Below, piece after piece: positions 56,537 through 64,000 of a stretch of 64,000 nucleotides of DNA. The position numbers were made by a program, and so were the translations under genes. Under the pieces are notes generated by a model. The model did no database searches. It was given only the letters and a program-made list of their open reading frames with translations, and had not been told where the DNA came from. The stretch spans positions 682,001-746,000 of the forward strand of contig OZ253445.1 in the NCBI GenBank assembly GCA_965261165.1, in the 5' to 3' direction. Position 1 is the first letter of the stretch; every line of letters starts with the position of its first letter. Origin of the DNA: SMWN01 sp965261165. GTDB taxonomy: Bacteria > Pseudomonadota > Gammaproteobacteria > Eutrophobiales > Eutrophobiaceae.

Positions 56537-57049
56537 TGCTTGCAAACGACCTCTTACCGAAGCATCAATGACACTGTCACCAGTCCGGATTACCGCGCCA
56601 CCAATCAACGAATCATCGACTTCGTTACTTATTTCTATTTTTTTACCTAAATGTTGCGCCATAACCTCAGAGATTGAGGCTTGTTGCTCTGTTGTCAGTT
56701 CATAAGCCGATACCACCCTGACTTCAGCAATACCCTCGGCTCCAGCTCGAAGCTGCTCAAATAATTTATTTATTTCAGGAAGAAAGGACAGGCGGCCAGC
56801 ATCAGCAAGAACTTTGACCAGATTATTACCTGTTTCACTAAGCTTTTCACCGCACACACCCTGAACAAAATCATATAATGCCGCAGCGTCCAGTTTTGAA
56901 TTCATTAGCACTGCCTTCATCTGAATATCACTCACAACCATCTCAAGCAGGCCTAACATCTCTGACCACTCGCCTAATTTGCTTTCTTCGCTGGCCGTCT
57001 CAAATACTGCTTGCGCATAAGGTCTGGCAATTGTCATTTTTTCCTGCAT
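56513..57049 (-). CDS. atpH: ATP synthase delta subunit
   Basis: Peripheral-stalk subunit that ties F1 to the b dimer. 178 residues; ARPYAQAVFETASEESKLGE at the N-terminus and the C-terminal signature DDSLIGGAVIRTGDSVIDAS then VRGRLQALASQMM. The stop codon lies inside the 20-bp tandem repeat; downstream copies do not change the protein. Confidence 0.97.
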   Translation of the reverse strand: MQEKMTIARPYAQAVFETASEESKLGEWSEMLGLLEMVVSDIQMKAVLMNSKLDAAALYDFVQGVCGEKLSETGNNLVKVLADAGRLSFLPEINKLFEQLRAGAEGIAEVRVVSAYELTTEQQASISEVMAQHLGKKIEISNEVDDSLIGGAVIRTGDSVIDASVRGRLQALASQMMP

Positions 57050-57068
57050 TTATTCTGCCTTGGTCAAT

Positions 57069-57099
57069 ATGATTTACAACCTGAATGATTTACAACCTG
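57069..57099. repeat. 16-bp duplication over the atpF stop codon
   Basis: ATGATTTACAACCTG occurs at 57069-57083 and 57085-57099. On the minus strand this is CAGGTTGTAAATCAT, covering the last codons (ARL) and stop TAA of atpF. Same type of event as at the atpH stop. Confidence 0.85.
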
Positions 57100-57560
57100 G
57101 CGCTAATTTTGCCGAGCACATCGTTGTGAGCATTCTTATCAACTTCTCTCTCCAGAATCTGTTCGGCGCCAGCAAGCGCTAGGATAGAAACTTCAGCTCG
57201 AAGCGCTTCTTTTGCCTGTTGACGATCTTGCTCTATCTCAGCCCTTGCCGCAGCCAGAATCCGCTGACTTTCTTCGCGTGCATCATCTTTAGCTTTATCA
57301 ACAATCTCATCATGGCGTTTTTGCGCCTGATTGATGAACTCCTGAGATTTTTCTTTACCTTCTCGCAAGATTTCACCGGCTTGTTTCTCAGCCAGTTTCA
57401 GCTCGTGCTGACCCTTATCAGCAGCGGCAAGACCATCTGCTATTTTGGCCTGACGTTCATCCAGCGCCTTGACAATAAACGGCCAGATGTACTTGGTGCA
57501 AAACCAAGCAAAAACGGCAAATGCGATCATCTGCCCAATAAGAGTTGCGTTAAAATTCAC
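57090..57560 (-). CDS. atpF: ATP synthase b subunit
   Basis: Peripheral stalk of Fo. 156 residues; N-terminal membrane helix LIGQMIAFAVFAWFCTKYIW, then a long helical region (KALDERQAKIADGLAAADKG, EREVDKNAHNDVLGKISARL). The residues match the single-b type of gammaproteobacteria. Confidence 0.97.
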   Translation of the reverse strand: MNFNATLIGQMIAFAVFAWFCTKYIWPFIVKALDERQAKIADGLAAADKGQHELKLAEKQAGEILREGKEKSQEFINQAQKRHDEIVDKAKDDAREESQRILAAARAEIEQDRQQAKEALRAEVSILALAGAEQILEREVDKNAHNDVLGKISARL

Positions 57561-57600
57561 AGCAATACCCTCTCGTAAATGGCTATATTAGGCCAACTCA

Positions 57601-57858
57601 TTAGTGCAGTTGTGCTATGAATGGGTTGGCAAAGGTGAACCACATACCAATGCCAATGCCAATCATTGTTACCGCATCAAGAAGACCTGCAACCAAGAAC
57701 ATCTTGACCTGCAACATTGGCGCAAGTTCAGGCTGACGAGCAGCACCCTCCAGAAACCGACCGCCCAATAAACCAAAACCAATCGCTGTACCCAACGCAC
57801 CCATACCCAATACGAGCAGTACACCTAATACTGTGAATGCCAAAATTGTTTCCATCAT
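57601..57858 (-). CDS. atpE: ATP synthase c subunit
   Basis: Ring-forming proteolipid of Fo. 85 residues, two membrane helices with the polar loop AARQPELAPML; the ion-binding Asp is in AGLLDAVTMIGIGIGMWF near 60, as in H+-driven synthases. No sodium-type motif is seen. Confidence 0.97.
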   Translation of the reverse strand: MMETILAFTVLGVLLVLGMGALGTAIGFGLLGGRFLEGAARQPELAPMLQVKMFLVAGLLDAVTMIGIGIGMWFTFANPFIAQLH

Positions 57859-57918
57859 ACTCCTCCAGATTTTACTGTTTTACTACTTATACCAAATTTT
57901 AATAATTAATGTGATTGC

Positions 57919-58788
57919 CTAATGCGACTCATGCGCCATACTTAGATAGACAATGGTCAACATCATAAAAATGAATGCCTGTAATACGATTATCAGGATA
58001 TGAAATACTGCCCAAACAAAGTGCAGTGGCAGCTGGAAATATCCCAACATTGCAATCAATATGAATATAAGCTCGCCCGCATACAGGTTTCCGAATAAAC
58101 GCAGCGCAAGTGATACAGGTTTGGCCAACAAGGCAACCCCTTCTAACAGAAGGTTAAACGGAATCATCCACCATTTAGCAAAAGGTCGCAGAGTCAATTC
58201 ACCAACAAATCCACCAATACCCTTGACCTTCACGCTATAGAAAATAATCAACGCGAATACAGCAAGCGAGAAACCAAAGGTAATATTTGGATCGGTTGTC
58301 GGCACAACTTTGAAATAGAAATACGGGTCACCGCTGATTTGCTGGGCGATAAATGGCAACACATCAACCGGCACCAAATCCATTGCATTCATCAAAAATA
58401 TCCAACAAAAGATAGTTAGTGAGACTGATGCAATGAACGGATTGCTTCTCCCATGAAAAGTGTCTTTGACGTTTTGGTTAACAAACTCCACCAGTGCTTC
58501 GATTAAGTTTTGCAGTTTCCCAGGGACGCCAAGCTCAATGTTTTTCGCAACCTTGCGAAAGAAGTAACAAAAAATAAAGCCAAGAAAGATTGACCAGCCC
58601 ATAGAATCCACATTGATTGACCAAAACCCCATATCAATAGCTTCTTTAGGGCTGTGAGCGATTGTCCATGTTGACTGTTCGAGCACGGATCCATCTGCTC
58701 GTTCATAACCCTCAGGTAATTCTCCATATACCAAATTCTGGAGATGGTGCCTTACGTAACTAGTAGGAGTTAGGCCTTCAGTCGACAT
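57919..58788 (-). CDS. atpB: ATP synthase a subunit
   Basis: Fo channel subunit. 289 residues; several membrane helices and the essential Arg in PVSLALRLFGNLYAGELIFI near 225. The N-terminal part (LQNLVYGELPEGYERADGSV) is a periplasmic extension of usual gammaproteobacterial size. Confidence 0.97.
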   Translation of the reverse strand: MSTEGLTPTSYVRHHLQNLVYGELPEGYERADGSVLEQSTWTIAHSPKEAIDMGFWSINVDSMGWSIFLGFIFCYFFRKVAKNIELGVPGKLQNLIEALVEFVNQNVKDTFHGRSNPFIASVSLTIFCWIFLMNAMDLVPVDVLPFIAQQISGDPYFYFKVVPTTDPNITFGFSLAVFALIIFYSVKVKGIGGFVGELTLRPFAKWWMIPFNLLLEGVALLAKPVSLALRLFGNLYAGELIFILIAMLGYFQLPLHFVWAVFHILIIVLQAFIFMMLTIVYLSMAHESH

Positions 58789-58822
58789 TTGATTCTTCTC
58801 AATCCAGTTTTATAACTATTTA

Positions 58823-59230
58823 TTATTCCGTATTTTTTTCAAAATCGCCCTTTACCAAGGCCATTCCCACTAAATTCACAACCATCACCACGACGTATGC
58901 AGCAAACACCGCGGGCACATGTAATGGTTTTACCAACGCAAAACACATTGCGAATAAACCAATCGTCAAAAAAATCTTCAACGCCTCACCAAGATAAAGC
59001 CAGTTCACCATCGACTGCGGGCTTTGTGACTCCGCTTTTCTAAAGACGCACCTGACGAAATAAATATTCGGCAAAATGTATGCTGCACTACCCAATGATG
59101 CAGAATACGACATTACCAGTCCGCTATATACATGTGACAGGAGCACTACTACAACCGCAACGATTAGCTGAACATAAACCAATCTAAACGCGGTAGCTCT
59201 ATTTTTTATTATTTCTGTATTACTACTCAA
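58823..59230 (-). CDS. atpI: ATP synthase accessory protein AtpI
   Basis: Small membrane protein at the head of the atp operon; helps assemble the c ring in other bacteria. 135 residues with four hydrophobic segments (LVYVQLIVAVVVVLLSHVYS, ILPNIYFVRCVFRKAES, FLTIGLFAMCFALVKP, VFAAYVVVMVVNLVGMALVK). Position and pattern identify it. Confidence 0.88.
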   Translation of the reverse strand: MSSNTEIIKNRATAFRLVYVQLIVAVVVVLLSHVYSGLVMSYSASLGSAAYILPNIYFVRCVFRKAESQSPQSMVNWLYLGEALKIFLTIGLFAMCFALVKPLHVPAVFAAYVVVMVVNLVGMALVKGDFEKNTE

Positions 59231-59259
59231 CCACTGCCTCTCCGAGTATTTAGCAGTCG

Positions 59260-59289
59260 TTCTTGCCAGTCTTCTTCTTGCCAGTCTTC
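59260..59289. repeat. 15-bp tandem duplication, two copies
   Basis: TTCTTGCCAGTCTTC twice in direct succession at 59260-59274 and 59275-59289, in the 5' leader of the atp operon. Confidence 0.8.
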
Positions 59290-59332
59290 GGAACTGCCCA
59301 TACCCCCTAAATCGAAGCTGAAATACTGGAAC

Positions 59333-59383
59333 CCCTCCAACATGGGAGGGCTGATTATAGTCTAGCTAAGCGCAGGTAATCAA
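59333..59383 (-). promoter_or_regulatory. atp operon promoter with leader hairpin
   Basis: On the minus strand TTGATT (59383-59378), 18-bp spacer, TATAAT (59359-59354). Just downstream a hairpin CCCTCC / GGAGGG (59333-59350) lies near the transcript's 5' end, which may stabilise the mRNA. Confidence 0.55.
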
Positions 59384-59712
59384 CGGCGATTATAAAACAA
59401 AATACGGGGGCGGCGGGCAAGATCGCTCATTGCAAAAGTTTATACGAAGATTATTCCCGACGCTTCACCAGCGATGTTAATGCCGATTATTGAGCGCAGA
59501 CAGTATTGTTTATACTAATTGCTGAAGAGGTTATTAATGTGCTGGATGTGGGCGATCGCATCAATCCAAATACTTTTGCCAATACCAGAATTCACATTTA
59601 AAGTGGCATTGAGAATCTTAAAAAGCAGCGTCTGCATTGCCATTTGATAGACTTATCGGTTAATAGCCCGAAAGCATGAGATAATACCCGAAACTCAAAA
59701 CGGGTCTTATTG

Positions 59713-60090
59713 ATGAGCAAACGCCAACAAAACACGCTGTTTATGACGCTAGACGCTCTGGTGGTAGCCAACCATCGCTAGCGTAAGCCTGATGCTGTAT
59801 TGTCATTCGAGAAACTGGCCAAACCTTACGCTAATCTCTATTCGGTTAAAGGGCGCAAAGAAAAAGGGGTTGCCTTTGGCTTACGCGCCCTGGTTTTACA
59901 ATTCATAGAAGATATTAGTGATCGTGAAATGGAACGTTTTTTGCTCAGCGTAACCGGCGGGTTCGTTATCGTGGTTTGCAGAAGGGGCAATTAGGCATCC
60001 GCGCACTGAATTCAACGCGCCTTCGGCCGTTACGTTTTCTGCCAATTTTCAAGCCAAAAATCGTTCATAAGAGCGTAGGATTTAGTGAAC
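59713..60090 (+). mobile_element. IS5-like transposase remnant with internal deletion
   Basis: From ATG 59713: RQQNTLFMTLDALVVANHR, stop, then RKPDAVLSFEKLAKPYANLY, SVKGRKEKGVAFGLRALVLQ and FIEDISDREMERFL, the N-terminal part of an IS5-type transposase. Right after it another frame reads RVRYRGLQKGQLGIRALN, resembling the C-terminal RYRGLxKNQ motif, so the middle has been deleted and the ends joined. The preceding gap 59385-59712 shows no gene. Confidence 0.6.
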
Positions 60091-60118
60091 AAGAGCAGAA
60101 ATAAAGAGGAATAACAGC

Positions 60119-61681
60119 ATGACAAGTACCCAACAACGCGCCGAGCTACATCGTCAAATCTGGCAAATCGCCAATGATGTCAGAGGTGCAGTCGATGGCT
60201 GGGATTTCAAGCAATATGTTCTCGGCGCTCTGTTTTATCGCTTTATCAGCGAGAACTTTGCCAGCTACATCGAAGCCGATGACGACAGTATCAACTATGC
60301 CGCGCTGCCAGATAGCGTCATTACGCCAGAGATCAAAGACGATGCCATCAAAACCAGGGGCTATTTTATCTACCCCAGCCAACTGTTTGCCAATGTGGTC
60401 GCAGCCGCCAACAGCAATGACAGCTTAAATACGGATCTGGCCAGCATCTTTGCCGCCATTGAAAGCTCAGCCAGCGGCTACCCTTCTGAAGGCGATATCA
60501 AAGGCTTGTTTGCTGACTTCGACACCACCAGCAATCGCCTTGGCAACACGGTGAAGGATAAAAACGTCCGCTTGGCGGCCGTGCTGAAAGGCGTGGTAGA
60601 ACTGAAATTAGGCGATTTTCACGGCAACCAAATCGATCTGTTTGGCGATGCCTACGAATTCCTGATCTCGAAATACGCCGCCAATGCCGGTAAATCCGGT
60701 GGCGAGTTTTTCACCCCGCAACACGTCTCCAGGCTGATTGCACAGATTGCCATGCACAAGCAAACCAGCGTCAACAAAATCTATGACCCGGCCTGCGGTT
60801 CCGGCTCTTTGCTGTTGCAAGCCAAAAAGCACTTTGATGCGCATATCGTTGAAGACGGGTTTTTCGGTCAGGAGATCAACCACACCACTTACAACCTGGC
60901 GCGGATGAACATGTTTTTGCACAACATCAACTATGACAAGTTCAACATTCAACTGGGCAATACCCTGATCAATCCGCATTTTGGCGACGACAAACCGTTT
61001 GATGCCATCGTCTCGAACCCGCCCTATTCGGTGAAGTGGATCGGCTCAGATGACCCAACGCTGATCAACGACGAACGCTTTGCCCCCGCCGGCGTGCTGG
61101 CGCCGAAATCCAAGGCGGACTTTGCCTTTGTGCTGCATGCGCTTAAGTTTCTTTCCGGCAAAGGGCGCGCGGCGATTGTTTGCTTTCCGGGGATTTTTTA
61201 CCGCAAAGGAGCGGAGCAGAAAATCCGCAAGTATCTGGTCGATAACAATTTTGTCGAAACCGTGATTTCGCTTGCCCCAAACCTGTTTTACGGCACCACC
61301 ATTGCGGTGAATATTCTGGTGCTGGCGAAAAACAAAACCGATACACGGGTTCAGTTTATCGATGCCAGCGGCGAGGATTTCTTTAAGAAAGAAACCAATA
61401 ACAATGTCATGCAGGATGAGCATATTGAAAAAATCATGAACATGTTCGAGAGCAAGGAGAATATCGACCACATCGCCCAATCAGTGCCCTATGAAAAGAT
61501 TGCCGCCAATGACTATAACCTGTCAGTCAGCGCTTATGTCGAACCCAAAGACACCCGTGAAGTGATCAATATTGCCGAGCTGAATGCCGAACTGCAAACC
61601 ACTGTCAGCAAGATCGACCAATTACGCACGGACATAGATGCGATTGTGGCTGAGATCGAAGGAGACGGGGCGGCATCATGA
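60119..61681 (+). CDS. hsdM: Type I methyltransferase HsdM (second R-M locus)
   Basis: Adenine methyltransferase of a second, different type I system. 520 residues; N-terminal RQIWQIANDVRGAVDGWDFK and QYVLGALFYRFISENFASYI, SAM motif KIYDPACGSGSLLLQAKKHF near 221, catalytic SNPPYSVKW near 301, and C-terminal ELNAELQTTVSKIDQLRTDI coil. The sequence type resembles the EcoR124 (type IC) group and is distinct from the HsdM at 5.3 kb. RhuM overlaps by four bases (ATGA). All motifs intact. Confidence 0.96.
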   Translation: MTSTQQRAELHRQIWQIANDVRGAVDGWDFKQYVLGALFYRFISENFASYIEADDDSINYAALPDSVITPEIKDDAIKTRGYFIYPSQLFANVVAAANSNDSLNTDLASIFAAIESSASGYPSEGDIKGLFADFDTTSNRLGNTVKDKNVRLAAVLKGVVELKLGDFHGNQIDLFGDAYEFLISKYAANAGKSGGEFFTPQHVSRLIAQIAMHKQTSVNKIYDPACGSGSLLLQAKKHFDAHIVEDGFFGQEINHTTYNLARMNMFLHNINYDKFNIQLGNTLINPHFGDDKPFDAIVSNPPYSVKWIGSDDPTLINDERFAPAGVLAPKSKADFAFVLHALKFLSGKGRAAIVCFPGIFYRKGAEQKIRKYLVDNNFVETVISLAPNLFYGTTIAVNILVLAKNKTDTRVQFIDASGEDFFKKETNNNVMQDEHIEKIMNMFESKENIDHIAQSVPYEKIAANDYNLSVSAYVEPKDTREVINIAELNAELQTTVSKIDQLRTDIDAIVAEIEGDGAAS

Positions 61682-62691
61682 GTCAGGTAATTCTCTACAC
61701 CACCGGCGACGGGCGGACCCAGATCGATTTGCGTCTAGAAGATGGCAATGTCTGGCTGTCGCAGCGGCAAATCGCTGAGCTCTTTCAAATCAGCAAGCAA
61801 AACGCCAGCAAGCACATCAAGACCATCTATGAGGACGAGGAGCTGGAAGCAGCGGCAACTGTCAACCAACGGTTGACAGTTAAAAAAGAAGGCACGCGAG
61901 AGATCACCCGCAACATCACCCTTTACAATTTGGATATGATTTTGGCAGTGGGCTACCGCGTTCGCTCCGTGCGCGGAGTGGAATTCAGGCGCTATGCCTC
62001 CACGGTCTTAAAAGAATACCTCGAAAAGGGCTTCGCCTTAAATGATGAACGACTGAAGCACCTCGGTGGTGGCAACTACTGGAAAGAGCTGCTGGATCGC
62101 ATTCGCGACATCCGCTCCAGCGAAAAGGTGATGTATCGACAGGTGCTTGATTTGTATGCCATTGCGATCGACTACAACCCAAACAGCCAAGAGAGCGCTC
62201 AATTCTTTAAGATCGTCCAGAACAAGCTGCACTACGCCGCCCACGGCCATACCGCCAGCGAGGTGATTTACCGGCGGGTAGACAGCGACAAACCGTTTGC
62301 CGGCCTGAGTAATTTTAAAGGAGAGCAACCGACCCAGGCCGAAGCCATGATTGCTAAAAACTACCTGAGCACCTCAGAGTTGCGCGTTCTCAATAATCTC
62401 GTATCGGCATACTTCGATCTCGCAGAACTCAGCGCGATTGAAGAGCGGGAAATGCGCATGGCCGATTATGTGCGCGAGCTAAATGCCATCCTTTCGTCTG
62501 CAGGGCGAAAGCGGTTGGACCATGCGGGCGAGGTCTCGCACAACCAGGCAAAAGACAAAGCCAGGCTGGAATATGGTAAGTATAAGGCCAAAACACTCGA
62601 CTCAGTGGAACGGGATTATCTCAAAACGATTTCCGAGTTGGACAAGCAGGCCAACAAGGAAAGCCGCAAGTCAGGAGGTACCGGTGAATAA
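61678..62691 (+). CDS. rhuM: RhuM-family protein within the hsd operon
   Basis: A 337-residue protein of the 'virulence protein RhuM' family, function unknown. The N-terminus (DGNVWLSQRQIAELFQISKQ, NASKHIKTIYEDEEL) looks like a KilA-N/phage-antirepressor-type DNA-binding domain, followed by EITRNITLYNLDMILAVGYR and RGVEFRRYASTVLKEYLEKG. The C-terminal half (HYAAHGHTASEVIYRRVDSD) is the RhuM-specific part. It lies between hsdM and hsdS with overlaps on both sides, so it is co-translated with the R-M genes; RhuM genes are frequent guests in type I loci. Confidence 0.9.
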   Translation: MSQVILYTTGDGRTQIDLRLEDGNVWLSQRQIAELFQISKQNASKHIKTIYEDEELEAAATVNQRLTVKKEGTREITRNITLYNLDMILAVGYRVRSVRGVEFRRYASTVLKEYLEKGFALNDERLKHLGGGNYWKELLDRIRDIRSSEKVMYRQVLDLYAIAIDYNPNSQESAQFFKIVQNKLHYAAHGHTASEVIYRRVDSDKPFAGLSNFKGEQPTQAEAMIAKNYLSTSELRVLNNLVSAYFDLAELSAIEEREMRMADYVRELNAILSSAGRKRLDHAGEVSHNQAKDKARLEYGKYKAKTLDSVERDYLKTISELDKQANKESRKSGGTGE

Positions 62692-63889
62692 GCACAGTTT
62701 CCTGGAAAAGCTGCTGGATGGGGCGGAGGTGGAGTGGAAGCCGTTGGGGGATGTGGTGAAAATCCAACGCGGAAAACGGCTTGTCAAAAGTCAACTGGAG
62801 GAAATTGGTAATTACGCTGTTTACCAAAATAGCATGAAGCCGTTGGGCTACTATCATGAAAGCAATGTCAAATCTGATACAGCCTTTATTATCTGCGCAG
62901 GGGCGGCCGGTGACATTGGCTACAGCAGCCTCGATTTTTGGGCGGCAGATGATGTTCATTTCTTCCTGCCCACGGATAACATCCTAAGTAAGTTTTTGTA
63001 TCACTACCTTTTGGTGCAGAAACCCAAAATTTTGGGTCAGGTTCGCAGAGCAAGCATTCCGCGTTTGTCGAAAACAGTCGTTGAAAAGCTGAAAATCCCC
63101 ATCCCATGCCCAGATAACCCGGAGAAGTCGCTGGCGATACAGGCGGAAATCGTCCGTATTCTGGACGCTTTCACCGAGCTGACCACCGAGCTGACCACCG
63201 AGCTGACCACCGAGCTTAAGGCCCGCAAAAAACAATACAACCACTACCGCGACCAACTGCTCACGTTTGAAGAAGGTGAGGTGGAATGGAAGCCTTTGGG
63301 GGAGATCGCGGGGTTTAGAAGAGGTTCGTTCCCACAGCCGTACGGAAATGCGGATTGGTATGACGGCGAGGGAAAAATGCCGTTTGTTCAAGTTGTTGAC
63401 GTGTCCGACAACGGGTTTCGATTGAAAACAACTACAAAAAAGTACATCTCTAAGTTGGCCCAGCCAAAAAGCGTTTTTGTTAAAAGTGGAACAGTCCTTG
63501 TAACGCTTCAAGGTACATTGGGGCGGGTAGCAGTCACTCAGTACGACTGCTTCGTTGATAGAACTTTGGCGATTTTTACAAGTTTAGACGGATCGATTGA
63601 GCAAAAATACTTTGCTTACCAGCTCGAAAGAAAATTCGATTTTGAAAAAGAAAGAGCACGTGGGAGTACTCTGAAAACAATCACAAAAGATGATTTTTCA
63701 AAGTTCAAAATTCCAGTTCCTCCCCTTGCAGAACAAGCCCGCATCGTTACGATCCTCGATAAATTCGATGCCCTGACCACCTCCATCAGCGAAGGCCTGC
63801 CGCGTGAAATCGCGCTACGCCAAAAGCAATATGCCTATTATCGTGACTTGCTGCTGAGCTTCCCCAAACCTGATGAGGACGCAGCATAA
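62684..63889 (+). CDS. hsdS: Type I specificity subunit HsdS (second R-M locus)
   Basis: DNA-recognition subunit. GTG 62684 is chosen: AGGAGG lies at 62673-62678 and the protein then starts VNKHSFLEKLLDGAEVEWKP. TRD1 spans about 20-150, the central region follows with FTEL-TTEL-TTEL-TTEL then KARKKQYNHYRDQLL, TRD2 from EVEWKPLGEIAGFRRGSFPQ, and the terminal conserved DKFDALTTSISEGLPREIAL. 401 residues. The 12-bp repeats encoding TTEL set the spacing between the two half-sites, as with the TAEL repeats of EcoR124. Confidence 0.94.
   Translation: MNKHSFLEKLLDGAEVEWKPLGDVVKIQRGKRLVKSQLEEIGNYAVYQNSMKPLGYYHESNVKSDTAFIICAGAAGDIGYSSLDFWAADDVHFFLPTDNILSKFLYHYLLVQKPKILGQVRRASIPRLSKTVVEKLKIPIPCPDNPEKSLAIQAEIVRILDAFTELTTELTTELTTELKARKKQYNHYRDQLLTFEEGEVEWKPLGEIAGFRRGSFPQPYGNADWYDGEGKMPFVQVVDVSDNGFRLKTTTKKYISKLAQPKSVFVKSGTVLVTLQGTLGRVAVTQYDCFVDRTLAIFTSLDGSIEQKYFAYQLERKFDFEKERARGSTLKTITKDDFSKFKIPVPPLAEQARIVTILDKFDALTTSISEGLPREIALRQKQYAYYRDLLLSFPKPDEDAA
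63176..63217 (+). repeat. 12-bp tandem repeats in hsdS (TTEL units)
   Basis: GAGCTGACCACC three times (63176, 63188, 63200) plus a partial GAGCTT. In frame, each encodes the four residues E-L-T-T. Loss or gain of a unit would change the gap between the two recognition half-sites. Confidence 0.92.
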
Positions 63890-63890
63890 G

Positions 63891-64000
63891 ATGAGCAAGA
63901 CACTGACGGAAATAGCTGAAACGTTAAAAGGCACCGATAAAAAGGTGCAACTGATCTATGCCTTCAACGGCACCGGCAAAACGCGCCTTTCACGGGAAGA
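63891..64000 (+). CDS. P-loop ATPase gene, start only (runs off the window)
   Basis: ATG 63891, one base after the hsdS stop, starts KTLTEIAETLKGTDKKVQLI and YAFNGTGKTRLSRE; FNGTGKT is a Walker A motif. Genes like this, encoding coiled-coil AAA_13/ABC-type ATPases, are often embedded in type I R-M operons beside hsdS and hsdR. Only 36 codons are visible, so no firmer call is possible; an hsdR gene would be expected further downstream. Confidence 0.7.
   Translation, partial: MSKTLTEIAETLKGTDKKVQLIYAFNGTGKTRLSRE

Overview
This window comes from a gammaproteobacterium. The evidence is the linked rRNA operon with tRNA-Ile and tRNA-Ala in the spacer, the gene order tyrS / M23 peptidase / anmK / erpA, the glmU-atpCDGAHFEBI block, ftsH-rlmE, and hemL-thiE-thiD. 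Cytochrome P460 and a cupredoxin of the 'methylamine utilization' type hint at a redox-versatile, possibly chemolithotrophic or methylotrophic lineage, but I cannot name the genus.

Layout. 1-2.3 kb: core genes on the minus strand (ftsH, cut by the window edge, and rlmE). 2.7-21 kb: a defense island. It holds a GmrSD-like DUF262 nuclease and a dispersed type I restriction-modification locus (hsdM at 5.3 kb, hsdS at 9.2 kb, hsdR at 17.3 kb). Between these lie a Fic protein, a HI0074-like nucleotidyltransferase partner with one nonsense codon, a nucleotidyltransferase domain fused to the front of HsdS, a RloC/PrrC-like anticodon-nuclease ATPase, DUF2442, YefM-YoeB, HicB with a frameshifted HicA, and an AAA_14/DUF4143 ATPase. 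The island is peppered with a palindromic repeat (core about 28 bp), one copy of which sits in frame inside hsdM. 21.4-26.8 kb: what looks like an integron cassette array without an integrase (attC-like hairpins after the genes), carrying a PD-(D/E)XK nuclease, a C5 methylase plus putative endonuclease, an ADP-ribosylglycohydrolase, another nuclease and a uracil-DNA-glycosylase-like protein. Three of these are frameshifted. The array runs into the 3' part of a broken porin gene.

27.5-33.05 kb: a complete rRNA operon on the minus strand (16S, tRNA-Ile, tRNA-Ala, 23S, 5S) with promoter and boxA sites. 33.1-46.5 kb: housekeeping genes (tyrS, M23 peptidase, anmK, erpA, bactofilin, DUF6776, argC, thioredoxin-like, hemJ, rubredoxin, thiD, thiE, hemL, cytochrome P460, rraA) with two IS1595 remnants. 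46.6-50 kb: a membrane receptor Ser/Thr kinase translationally coupled to a secreted cupredoxin-like protein. 50.5-59.2 kb: glmU and the whole F1Fo ATP synthase operon (minus strand). 59.7-64 kb: a transposase remnant, then a second type I R-M locus (hsdM, rhuM, hsdS, start of an ATPase gene) that leaves the window.

Two themes run through the window. Defense genes are packed into two islands, with many decayed members. Short direct duplications of 15-23 bp sit at several gene borders, including the stop codons of atpH and atpF and the start of tyrS. All calls come from reading the sequence; no database search was run.
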